NCBI RefSeq assembly: GCF_002368195.1
Contig: NZ_AP018178.1
Coordinates: 853,738-917,737, forward strand
Length of the DNA: 64,000 nucleotides
DNA from: Calothrix sp. NIES-2100
Lineage (GTDB): Bacteria; Cyanobacteriota; Cyanobacteriia; Cyanobacteriales; Nostocaceae
Reading direction: 5' to 3'
Both the position numbers and the translations under genes were made by a program. The notes beneath the pieces were generated by a model, which ran no database searches, was not told the origin of the DNA, and saw only the letters and a list, made by a program, of their open reading frames with translations. How positions within the stretch are numbered: the first letter of the stretch is position 1; each line of letters begins with the position of its first letter. Shown here piece by piece: positions 1-7,631 of the stretch.

Positions 1-714
1 TGCAGCTTCGGGATGAAGTACTGATTCTATCCACAGTTGGGAGTCTTTGGTCTTAGTAGCTTCACTAATTCCTTGAGCAACAATATCAATTAATTCTTCC
101 GTGGGTAAATTACCTACAGCCACAGCCGTAATTGACTGGGGTTGATACAAACTCCCGTGGAAATCTCGCATTTGCTGGGGTTGGAGTTGGGAAATCACCG
201 ATTCTGGCCCCAATACCGGACGGCGATAGGGTAACCGTTCAAACGCCATTTCCATCGCCCGCCGAAAAGTCCGCCGCTGGGGATTATCTTGGGAACGGCG
301 AATTTCTTCCAGCACTACCAAGCGTTCCCGTTCAAAAGCATCATCCTCAATACTGGGATTCAATACTACATCTAGTTGTAGCGGGGCAAGTTCAGCAAAA
401 TCCTTGGGAGCAGTGGTTATATAGTAGTGAGTATAATCTTGGCTAGTAGCGGCATTAGTAACGGCTCCCCGCTCTTCAATGCGACGTTCAAATTCGCCGC
501 TAGCTAGGCGTTCTGTGCCCTTAAAAATCATATGCTCTAAAAAGTGAGCCATGCCGTTAATGGTATCCGGTTCTACCGCCGAGCCAACTTTAATCCACAA
601 ACTTAGGTTAACGGCATCAATTGGCATTTGCTCCACTACTATTGTCAACCCGTTGGGTAACTGGTGCAGCGTTGGAGCATTGAGACGGGGAAATTTTATC
701 AGGGTTGATGTCAT
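1..714 (-). CDS. M16 family zinc metallopeptidase, N-terminal part (runs off the window)
   Basis: The reading frame starts at the ATG complementary to 714-712 and stays open to base 1, so only about 238 N-terminal residues are present. The motif HFLEH at residues 57-61 is the inverted zinc-binding HxxEH of the M16 (pitrilysin / mitochondrial processing peptidase) family. His57 and His61 would bind zinc and Glu60 would be the catalytic base. Downstream Glu residues in an LEEIRRSQDNP stretch fit the family's third zinc ligand. M16B proteins are usually just over 400 residues, so roughly the catalytic half is visible. Nostocales often carry two adjacent M16 genes, but the next gene lies outside the window. 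No signal peptide is evident. The family assignment is firm; the substrate is unknown. Confidence 0.93.
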   Translation of the reverse strand, partial: MTSTLIKFPRLNAPTLHQLPNGLTIVVEQMPIDAVNLSLWIKVGSAVEPDTINGMAHFLEHMIFKGTERLASGEFERRIEERGAVTNAATSQDYTHYYITTAPKDFAELAPLQLDVVLNPSIEDDAFERERLVVLEEIRRSQDNPQRRTFRRAMEMAFERLPYRRPVLGPESVISQLQPQQMRDFHGSLYQPQSITAVAVGNLPTEELIDIVAQGISEATKTKDSQLWIESVLHPEAA

Positions 715-939
715 TGGTAGTTGTGAGTGGTGAGGTGAAAAGCTGCTTTACTTCTTTAATCTTATCTAGGACTGATAGCGAACTGTGTCCCTTCCCTCTA
801 CAAAAGTCATACGTAGAAAGTATTTATGCAAAATAAAGTATAAATTTTTCGTTGTAAATAGAGCGATCGCAATGACTTTATGTCATTAATTATGCTTAAT
901 TCCTGAGCAAAATTATCCCACCAGTAACCTAAAAAACCA

Positions 940-1362
940 ATGCCAACTGAATTTTATGCGATCGCGATCGCTGGATCTATCTTGTTCACGATCATTTTGA
1001 TTTTCGTCCTCAGCGTTGATTGGAACAAGCTAGGGAAATACTACAGCACCAATGAACCACCACCAGCAAATGTCTCGCGGTTTGAATATGGTTCTGTGGG
1101 TATAGCGTATTACAAAGGCTCTTTAAATGTTGGTGTTACTCCCCAAGGGCTGCATTTGAGTATTTTTATTTTGTTTAACTTTGGGCTACCGGCTTTGTTG
1201 ATTCCTTGGAGTGCAATTAGGAAACTTGAGCCGGCTAATCAATTATTTGCGCAGCGATTTCGTTTGTATCTCACTGAGCCAGATGTGAAGATTATTCTGA
1301 GGAAAGACGCTTTGGAGCCGGCGAGGAAATATTTGGCTGCACAGGGTATTGAGTGGATTTAG
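940..1362 (+). CDS. Small membrane-anchored hypothetical protein
   Basis: A 140-residue protein that I do not recognise. One hydrophobic segment near residues 6-26 (AIAIAGSILFTIILIFVLSV) would anchor it in a membrane. A second hydrophobic stretch around residues 82-95 may be buried or a re-entrant segment. The C-terminal part has mixed beta-like composition, with the pattern of a small PH-like or bacterial-membrane-flanked domain (inference only). The stop codon overlaps that of the NACHT gene on the other strand by 4 nt, so the two genes converge with no spacer. Codon use looks like its neighbours, so it is probably a real gene. The function is unknown. Confidence 0.7.
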   Translation: MPTEFYAIAIAGSILFTIILIFVLSVDWNKLGKYYSTNEPPPANVSRFEYGSVGIAYYKGSLNVGVTPQGLHLSIFILFNFGLPALLIPWSAIRKLEPANQLFAQRFRLYLTEPDVKIILRKDALEPARKYLAAQGIEWI

Positions 1363-4235
1363 ATTTTGCGTTTTAGAATCGTGCCGCGAACATTTGCGCC
1401 CTCAAGTTTCGCACCTTCAAGTTTCGCCCCTTCAAGTTTTGCACCTTCAAGGTTCGCATCTTCAAGATTCGCCCGTACAAGATTCGCCCGTTCAAGACTC
1501 GCCCGTTCAAGATTCGCCCGTTCAAGATTCGCCCGTTCAAGATTCGCCCGTTCAAGATTCGCCCGTTCAAGATTCGCCCGTTCAAGACTCGCCCCTTCAA
1601 GATTCGCCTCGAAAAGAATCGCCCCTTCAAGAATCGCCCCTTCAAGATTCGCCCCTTCAAGATTCGCCCGTACAAGACTCGCCCGTTCAAGAATCGCCCC
1701 TTCAAGATTCGCCCCTTCAAGATTCGCCCGTACAAGACTCGCCTCGAAAAGATTCGCCTCGAAAAGATTCGCCTCGAAAAGATTCGCCCCTTCAAGATTC
1801 GCCTCGAAAAGATTCGCCTCGAAAAGATTCACTGTGTACAAATCTTGGTACCGGAGAATACTATTTTGCAAATCCAAAAAGCTGAAGCAATTCAAGCAAA
1901 AAATCTTACTATTACTATCAACTCTTTGTCCACGTAGGCGAGAAACCCAATTACCAAAAGCTTCAGGAGAAGGCCATTTAATCTGAGAAACATTTTTTGT
2001 TGCTCTTGCACAAGCATTCAAAACAGCTAACAACGCCTCTTCAGCATTACGTGCTTGTCGATTTGCTTCCTGAAAATTTGGTAACTGCAATTTCTCCATC
2101 GGCATTCCATTTTTTAGCATATAACTTATCAAGTCACACATTGTCTGCTGCCATTCACCAACATCAACCTGATACTTATCTTGCCGTAACCGAATTTCAT
2201 CGATAATAAAGTTAAAAATATAATCATCCATAGCAGTTAAACCGCATAACTCTGCCCAGCGTTTTAAAGATTCTTGTTTATTCCATCCGTCATCGGGATC
2301 TTCTTGGTTAGCTTTGAGCTTTTTATGGATGAGTGCTAATTCACGCACAATGCGTTTGGCTGTTAAATATTCACCAAAGCTTTTGTGGGTAAATTCAAAA
2401 GTCTCTTCACGACCTTTTAAGCCACGTTGCCGGAAATAAAAAGCAGTTAAGAGACGAGTTAAGCTAGCTTTTTTATCTTGCTTAAATATATTTAATATTC
2501 GTTCCAGAAGATTGCCGTCACAATTTTTTTCAATTTCTGAAACCGTCGTTACCCTGACATCTCCTCCATGCCAAGCAGCCACAGCAATACTTTCCAGGAT
2601 GCGAACAAAATCTTTTTCTGCAACCCCCTTAATTACTGGATTATCATTACCCCAACTTCTTTGATAAACTGCTGTGAGTAAATCTGCATAAATTTCATTG
2701 AGGTTGCTGTCCTCGGAAAATTTAACTGCACCGCGAACAAAACTCAAAGCAACCAAGTAATTTAATAACGGCTGGGATGTAATTTCTCGCAAATATCCCT
2801 TGTCTAATTCTGCGGGTAAGCTGTCATATCCATGACCGCTGGCTTTACCATATTTATCCCACCAAATTTGCCTTTGGTCTTGCTCTAATAATTTTTGAGC
2901 ATCAATGTAATTATTCTGCCTTCTTTCTTCCTTATCTACAAAATAAGGGAGAACATGAAGGATTTGCTTGGGTTTACGAAAATCGCTTTGATTTCTTTGT
3001 ATAACCAATTCTCGCCCACTAATTAAAACCTGCAAGCGAGTTTGAACATGATTAAATGCATTGACTTGTCTTTGTACTTCACTGACAAACTTCTGGGCAA
3101 CTTCTTCTGCAATTTTGCCTTGCATGGCTAATTCATCTAAACCATCAAAAATAATTAGTAATTTTTCTACTTTGTTTTCTTTATTCAAAGGATTAGGTGG
3201 AAGAGGAATATCACGCAGATCATTAATAAACTTGCCAATACCAATAACTAAATCATCTTCTGGATCAAAAAGATGCAGGGGAATAAATAAAATTGAGATT
3301 TTGCCTAACTTTGCCTGTTGCGCTGCAAAAAATTTAGAGAAGGAAGATTTACCACTTCCTGGTCCGCCACTAATTACTCGGATAGCATCATTTTTATCAG
3401 CTTGGTCTAACCAAGTTTGCAGTTCTGCTTGTAAATCAACAACAATCCGCTTATTTTTTTTATCTTGTTGATAATTTTGTCTTCCCCCACTGGCAAAATC
3501 ATCATCATCTTCACTTTCAATTTTGCTTTCATAGTAAGCGCGGAGGGGAACGTACACCTGTTCCAAACTAAAGGCTTCGGAAAACATCCTTTCATTAATT
3601 TGTTTTTGCAACCATGTAGAGTAACGTTGCCAAGCTTGTTCTCTTTCACCTGCTTTAATAAAGGGGGTATTTAGTTCATTTTGTAAAACTACATATTTAT
3701 CGCTATTTTTTTTCCATTCTTCAATAAGTGAATATACAAACTCTGTGGAAAGACGATTACTAATTGCTTCTGCTTGTGCTGGCGTGGTAACAAACTCTGT
3801 TAACCACTGACGAAAAGGTTCTTTGATGGCTGGAACAATGGCTAATTTTTCAGGATGAGCAAAAAAGTTGCTGTCAATTGTTAATTCTGTATCTTCCAGA
3901 TTTTGGAGACAATTTTCTAAACGGGTTTTAACTATCGTCTCAATCTCATCATGATCAACTTTTTTCAGTAAATCCTGATTATCATCTACTAAACTAGCCA
4001 TTGCTTGCATTAAAGAACGAAAAATTAGCAGCCAAGCTATTTCTCCCGGTTCTTTAGCCAAGCCAACTGCTGCACCCATCTCTACCAAATTTTCGGGGAC
4101 GTTGCTAACATTACCAGTCAACCCATTTACTACAGCTTTGCTTAGTGCTGTGAAGCCACTCCCGAAGTTAACATTAAGACGCTTGCTGAAAACGGAAACA
4201 GGCTGCTTGATAAGAATTCCCGGTTTGCTGCTCAT
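1359..4235 (-). CDS. NACHT NTPase with C-terminal pentapeptide repeats
   Basis: A 958-residue protein. Residues 1-260 form a helical N-terminal region that I cannot assign. Walker A is GGPGSGKSS at about 290-298 and Walker B is LLIIFDGLDEL at about 359-369, the NACHT form with extra acidic residues. A winged-helix region ends in the typical FEFTHKSFGEYLTAKR motif. From about residue 800 to 950 the chain becomes pentapeptide repeats of type ANLEG / ANLER, with unusual LFEAN variants. Bacterial NACHT proteins are STAND-type NTPases, several of which are known antiphage sensors; here the repeats take the place of the usual sensor domain. Such proteins are also very common in Nostocales with no assigned role, so defence is an inference. 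The gene is monocistronic and its repeat part is a DNA-level tandem array. Confidence 0.9.
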   Translation of the reverse strand: MSSKPGILIKQPVSVFSKRLNVNFGSGFTALSKAVVNGLTGNVSNVPENLVEMGAAVGLAKEPGEIAWLLIFRSLMQAMASLVDDNQDLLKKVDHDEIETIVKTRLENCLQNLEDTELTIDSNFFAHPEKLAIVPAIKEPFRQWLTEFVTTPAQAEAISNRLSTEFVYSLIEEWKKNSDKYVVLQNELNTPFIKAGEREQAWQRYSTWLQKQINERMFSEAFSLEQVYVPLRAYYESKIESEDDDDFASGGRQNYQQDKKNKRIVVDLQAELQTWLDQADKNDAIRVISGGPGSGKSSFSKFFAAQQAKLGKISILFIPLHLFDPEDDLVIGIGKFINDLRDIPLPPNPLNKENKVEKLLIIFDGLDELAMQGKIAEEVAQKFVSEVQRQVNAFNHVQTRLQVLISGRELVIQRNQSDFRKPKQILHVLPYFVDKEERRQNNYIDAQKLLEQDQRQIWWDKYGKASGHGYDSLPAELDKGYLREITSQPLLNYLVALSFVRGAVKFSEDSNLNEIYADLLTAVYQRSWGNDNPVIKGVAEKDFVRILESIAVAAWHGGDVRVTTVSEIEKNCDGNLLERILNIFKQDKKASLTRLLTAFYFRQRGLKGREETFEFTHKSFGEYLTAKRIVRELALIHKKLKANQEDPDDGWNKQESLKRWAELCGLTAMDDYIFNFIIDEIRLRQDKYQVDVGEWQQTMCDLISYMLKNGMPMEKLQLPNFQEANRQARNAEEALLAVLNACARATKNVSQIKWPSPEAFGNWVSRLRGQRVDSNSKIFCLNCFSFLDLQNSILRYQDLYTVNLFEANLFEANLEGANLFEANLFEANLFEASLVRANLEGANLEGAILERASLVRANLEGANLEGAILEGAILFEANLEGASLERANLERANLERANLERANLERANLERASLERANLVRANLEDANLEGAKLEGAKLEGAKLEGANVRGTILKRKI
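1385..1835 (-). repeat. 15-bp tandem array encoding the pentapeptide tail
   Basis: The 3' end of the NACHT gene is built of 15-bp units. Five copies of GCCCGTTCAAGATTC at 1501-1575 are identical and consecutive. They are flanked on both sides by copies differing at one base. Further units differ mainly at the CCGTT/CCCTT/CTCGA position. Each unit encodes one pentapeptide on the minus strand. The near identity suggests recent copy-number change by slippage or recombination. The reading frame is preserved because the unit is a multiple of three. Confidence 0.9.
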
Positions 4236-4339
4236 AGCTGTTGTATTGTGTTGGTAAACATGGTTAGCTCAGATATTTAAACCATGTTAGCTAGTAATTT
4301 TACGCAAATTCACTAGTAAATTGTCTGATTTATACTAAA

Positions 4340-4622
4340 AAGCCTCAAGCGTCAGCCTCAAAGCCTCAAGTTTCAGCCTCAAAGCCTCAAGCGTCAGCCT
4401 TAAAGCCTCAAGTTTCAGCTTCAGAACCTCAAGTGTCAGCCTTAAAGCCTCAAGTTTCAGCCTCAAAACCTCAAGCTTCAGCCTCAGAACCTCAAGCGTC
4501 AGCCTTAAAGCCTCAAGTTTCAGTCTCAAAACCTCAAGCTTCAGCTTCAAAACCTCAAGCGTCAGCCTCAAAGCCTCAAGCTTCAGCCTTAAAGCCTCAA
4601 GTTTTAGCCTTAAAGCCTCAAA
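4340..4622. repeat. 21-bp tandem array, about 13 units
   Basis: Thirteen full 21-bp units of the form AAGCCTCAAGCGTCAGCCTCA run from 4340 to 4612, and a partial unit follows. They vary at a few positions (GCG/TTT/CTT after CTCAA, CA/TA at the end). At 21 bp, the array stays open in more than one frame, for example as KPQASAS heptads on the plus strand and LRLTLEV heptads on the minus strand. No convincing start or flanking coding sequence supports translation. It lies about 100 bp upstream of the NACHT start, so it could affect that promoter. I treat it as non-coding repeat DNA. Confidence 0.9.
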
Positions 4623-4725
4623 AATTTCTTTGCGAATGGTGGGTTTGACCCCTCAATGCTGATACAAATTCTCTCGCTTACCCGATATATCGCCCGCAGG
4701 CTGGAAGCCACTGGCTCTCGTTACA

Positions 4726-4772
4726 AAGCCCACCTTCGTGGGCTGAATTCTTTAGCCCACGAAGGTGGGCTT
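4726..4772. repeat. Perfect 19-bp inverted repeat (REP/MITE-like hairpin)
   Basis: AAGCCCACCTTCGTGGGCT (4726-4744) is followed by a 9-nt loop and its exact reverse complement (4754-4772). There is no T-run after it, so it is unlikely to be a simple terminator. The surrounding 4670-4815 segment is richer in GC than its neighbours. It shares CGCTTACCCGATATA with the foldback element near 7.5 kb (there on the other strand). This looks like a dispersed cyanobacterial palindromic element. Confidence 0.8.
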
Positions 4773-4881
4773 CGTGCGATTAGCCGCACCCTTCTAGGGT
4801 GACGGCGGAGTTGAGGCTTCGCGTCAGTCCCGTTTTTGTTAAAATTAAGAATAATATTAAGAAATATAAAGATAAGTATCA

Positions 4882-6393
4882 ATGCCCAGTGTATCTCTTA
4901 ACAAAAATCAGCCCCGTGTCATCGTCGTCGGTGCGGGAATTGGTGGGCTAACTGCTGGTGCATTATTAGCCCATAAAGGTTACAGCGTTTTAATCGTAGA
5001 TCAAGCCTTGGTTCCTGGGGGTTGTGCTTCTACCTTTAAACGCAAAGGATTTACCTTTGATGTGGGAGCAACCCAAGTCGCTGGCTTAGAACCTGGGGGG
5101 ATTCATCACCGAATTTTCTCAGAATTGGCAATAGATTTACCACAAGCAACCCCCTGCGATCCGGCTTGTGCTGTTTATCTTCCTGGGGAATCGACACCAA
5201 TCAACGTCTGGCGCGATCCTGAAAAATGGCGAGAAGAACGTCAACGACAATTTCCAGGTAGCGAACCATTTTGGCAGTTGTTGGCAACTTTATTTCAAGC
5301 TAGCTGGGAATTTCAAGGACGCGATCCGGTTCTACCACCGCGCAGTTTATGGGATTTGTGGCAGCTAACTCAAGCGGTACGCCCAAGTACATTAATTACT
5401 GTCCCCTTTACTTTGTTTACCGTGGGCGATGCTTTACGGCTATGTGGATTAGGTAGCGATCGCCGTTTGCGGACTTTTTTAGACTTACAACTCAAGCTGT
5501 ATTCCCAAGTGAATGCAGAGGAGACAGCCTTACTTTATGCAGCCACCGCGTTAAGTGTCTCCCAACTACCCCAAGGATTATTTCACCTCCAGGGTAGTAT
5601 GCAAGTCTTAAGCGATCGCCTGGTAGAATCCTTAGAAAGAGATGGCGGTAAATTATTGCTGCGTCACACTGTCGAAAAAATTACCGTCGAAAATAGCCAA
5701 GCTACAGCAGTAACCATCCGCAATCAGCAAAGCGGCGAAGTCTGGACGCAAACAGCCGATCATATAGTTGCAAATGTCACCGTTCAAAACCTCGTGCAGC
5801 TACTGGGCGAACAAGCGCCAGCCGGTTATACACAGCGAGTAGAAAAATTACCCCCAGCATCAGGGGCGTTTGTCGTCTATTTAGGCGTAGACGCTAGCGC
5901 TATTCCCCCTGAATGTCCACCTCATCTGCAATTTTTATACAATGCCGATGGGCCAATTGGGGAAAATAATTCCTTATTTGTCTCCGTCAGCCATCCCGGC
6001 GATGGTCGCGCCCCGGATGGTAAAGCCACAATTATTGCTTCTTCCTTTGTAGATCCACTGAAGTGGGAGCAGACTGAAAATTATGCCCAACTAAAACAGC
6101 AGTATACAGAAGAAGCGATCGCCCGTTTAGCGCAATACTTCTACCTCAAACCCGAAACCATCATCCATCAAGAAGCCGCCACACCCCGAACCTTTGCCCA
6201 TTTCACAGCACGCGATCGCGGTATTGTTGGTGGTATCGGACAACGTATCCCCACCTTCGGCCCCTTTGGTTTTGCCAATCGCACACCCATCAACCATCTC
6301 TGGTTAGTCGGCGACTCCACCCACCCAGGAGAAGGAACAGCCGGCGTGAGTTACTCTGCACTAACCGTGGTGCGGCAAATATTAAATAGTTGA
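4882..6393 (+). CDS. crtD: Carotenoid C-3',4' desaturase CrtD-like FAD oxidoreductase
   Basis: A 503-residue protein of the phytoene-desaturase / amine-oxidase fold. A Rossmann FAD-binding motif, VVGAGIGGLTAG, sits at about residues 15-26, followed by the acidic ribose-binding residue and GGCASTFKRKGFTFDVGA. The C-terminal FAD motif (LWLVGDSTHPGEGTAGVSYSA) is near residues 468-490. The block FDVGATQVAGLEPGGIHHRIF matches what I know of cyanobacterial CrtD, the myxoxanthophyll-pathway desaturase, rather than CrtH or CrtO. Length fits the family. The start at 4882 gives the Rossmann fold a short leader; no strong Shine-Dalgarno is visible. It is monocistronic and convergent with cysC. A related desaturase or isomerase is the main alternative. 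Confidence 0.8.
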   Translation: MPSVSLNKNQPRVIVVGAGIGGLTAGALLAHKGYSVLIVDQALVPGGCASTFKRKGFTFDVGATQVAGLEPGGIHHRIFSELAIDLPQATPCDPACAVYLPGESTPINVWRDPEKWREERQRQFPGSEPFWQLLATLFQASWEFQGRDPVLPPRSLWDLWQLTQAVRPSTLITVPFTLFTVGDALRLCGLGSDRRLRTFLDLQLKLYSQVNAEETALLYAATALSVSQLPQGLFHLQGSMQVLSDRLVESLERDGGKLLLRHTVEKITVENSQATAVTIRNQQSGEVWTQTADHIVANVTVQNLVQLLGEQAPAGYTQRVEKLPPASGAFVVYLGVDASAIPPECPPHLQFLYNADGPIGENNSLFVSVSHPGDGRAPDGKATIIASSFVDPLKWEQTENYAQLKQQYTEEAIARLAQYFYLKPETIIHQEAATPRTFAHFTARDRGIVGGIGQRIPTFGPFGFANRTPINHLWLVGDSTHPGEGTAGVSYSALTVVRQILNS

Positions 6394-6494
6394 GTCAGTT
6401 GTCAGTTGTTAGTTGTTAGTTGTTATTTCTTTGCGTCAGAGCCTCTCCCTTCCCCTACTCCTCTGTTCACCAGTCAACCGTCAACCGTCAACCG
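6394..6494. repeat. Heptamer-type short tandem repeats between crtD and cysC
   Basis: The spacer contains runs of GTTAGTT (about 6403-6424) and CCGTCAA (about 6475-6498). These are typical cyanobacterial short tandemly repeated repetitive (STRR) sequences. No gene or clear terminator hairpin is seen. Confidence 0.75.
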
Positions 6495-7031
6495 TCAACA
6501 ATTAAAAATTAAACCTTGCCGTTCTAAATATTGCAGCACTTGGTTAACACATTCCTCAACGGTGAATTTATCAGTTTGACAGATAATATCTGGATTTATT
6601 GGTGCTTCATAAGGATCAGAAATACCAGTAAAATTTTTAATTTCCCCCGCCTTAGCTTTGGCGTAAAGCCCTTTCACATCACGGGCTTCACAAACAGCTA
6701 AGGGAGCATCAATATAAATTTCTATAAAATTATGAGTTGTCTGTTTCAATTCCTCTCGCACTTGACGATAGGGACTGATAGCAGATGCGATCGCAATTAT
6801 GCCATTACGACTGAGTAAGTTAGCCACAAAGCCAATCCGACGCACATTTATATCTCTGTCTTGTTTGCTAAAGCCTAACCCTTGTGAAAGATGGGTGCGC
6901 ACGATATCACCATCTAGCAATTCTGTTGGGTAATTTCTCTTTTGTAATTCTTCGGCTACAGCCACAGCAATCGTTGTTTTCCCCGCGCCACTTAATCCTG
7001 TTAACCAGAGAATTGCGCCTTGTTGTTTCAT
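6494..7031 (-). CDS. cysC: Adenylylsulfate (APS) kinase
   Basis: A 178-residue protein with P-loop GLSGAGKTT at residues 13-21, followed by the LLDGD motif for the APS site. The family block CEARDVKGLYAKAKAGEIKN leads into FTGISDPYEAP. APS kinase phosphorylates adenosine 5'-phosphosulfate to PAPS in cytosolic sulfate assimilation. Length is typical of the stand-alone enzyme, not a CysN fusion. Starting at the ATG complementary to 7031-7029 places the P-loop where the family has it. It stands alone and converges on crtD; the spacer between them holds only short tandem repeats. Confidence 0.95.
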
Positions 7032-7147
7032 GTGTAATTTAAGACTTGATTAAAATTAAAATAAGTAGTAGTTTATCGTATTCACAGAAACGTCAAGGCT
7101 GTAGCTCTGACAAGGAGGACGGAAACTTGCCCACAATAATAAAATTT

Positions 7148-7192
7148 GACACTCCCCATACTTAGAATGCAGGGGATTCTTGCTTCATCGGG
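7148..7192. mobile_element. Possible IS200/IS605-type end remnant
   Basis: The sequence GACACTCCCC, a short imperfect stem and GGGGATTCTTGCTTCA resemble the subterminal hairpin and end sequence of cyanobacterial IS200/IS605-group elements. No transposase or tnpB reading frame follows. A short peptide-like stretch at about 7200-7270 is not convincing as a gene. I infer a decayed end. Confidence 0.35.
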
Positions 7193-7344
7193 ATTCCAAT
7201 GAATTTACTTAAAAAACCATTTAAAAGCCGTTCCCAATTGGCAAGAACGGCTGAAAGTTTTTGTTGATGAATTTTTTTTAAGAACTAGACAAATAGTAAA
7301 TGATGGTTATATTCCTCTAGAAATTACAGCGTATTTCAGGTAAA

Positions 7345-7593
7345 TGAGGTACGCCGGTAGGGGCACGGCACTGCCCATACGTGTCAACTTAACGTGAAAC
7401 CCTTGCCCAGATGGGATCGCTCATTTATCCTCACGAGGAGCGTTACCCCACCCCGGCTTTGCTGACGCAAAACCGCCCCTCCCCTTGCCAAGGGGAGGGG
7501 TTGGGGGTGGGGTAAAACGTATATCGGGTAAGCGTTTGAGCTTAAGTTGACACCAATGGGCACTGCCGTGCCCTTACAATTATCTGTACCTCA
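7345..7593. mobile_element. Nested foldback (MITE-like) element
   Basis: The outer arms 7345-7392 and 7542-7593 are imperfect inverted repeats. They share TGAGGTAC, a GGGCACGGCA.TGCCCAT core and GTGTCAACTTAA. Inside lies a second palindrome at about 7443-7515: CCCCTCCCCTTG and its exact complement around a single C, with outer TTACCCCACCCC / GGGGTGGGGTAA. No coding capacity is present. The structure fits a non-autonomous foldback element into which, or within which, another GC-rich palindrome is nested. Confidence 0.75.
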
Positions 7594-7631
7594 CCAACTT
7601 ACAATCTGCTGTAAGTTGTAGTTCCCAAACG

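Noticed and set aside
1349..1986. Long plus-strand open frames (VQDSP and FARSR repeats) over the NACHT 3' end
   Set aside because: They are by-products of the 15-bp repeat array. The minus-strand frame extends into a full NACHT protein, while these frames have no domain or ribosome site.
4340..4622. CRISPR array
   Set aside because: The units abut each other with no unique spacers, and no cas genes are near. The same holds for 63718-63981.
4335..4648. Heptad-repeat proteins on both strands of the 21-bp array
   Set aside because: No ribosome site, low complexity only, and the frames end as soon as the array does.
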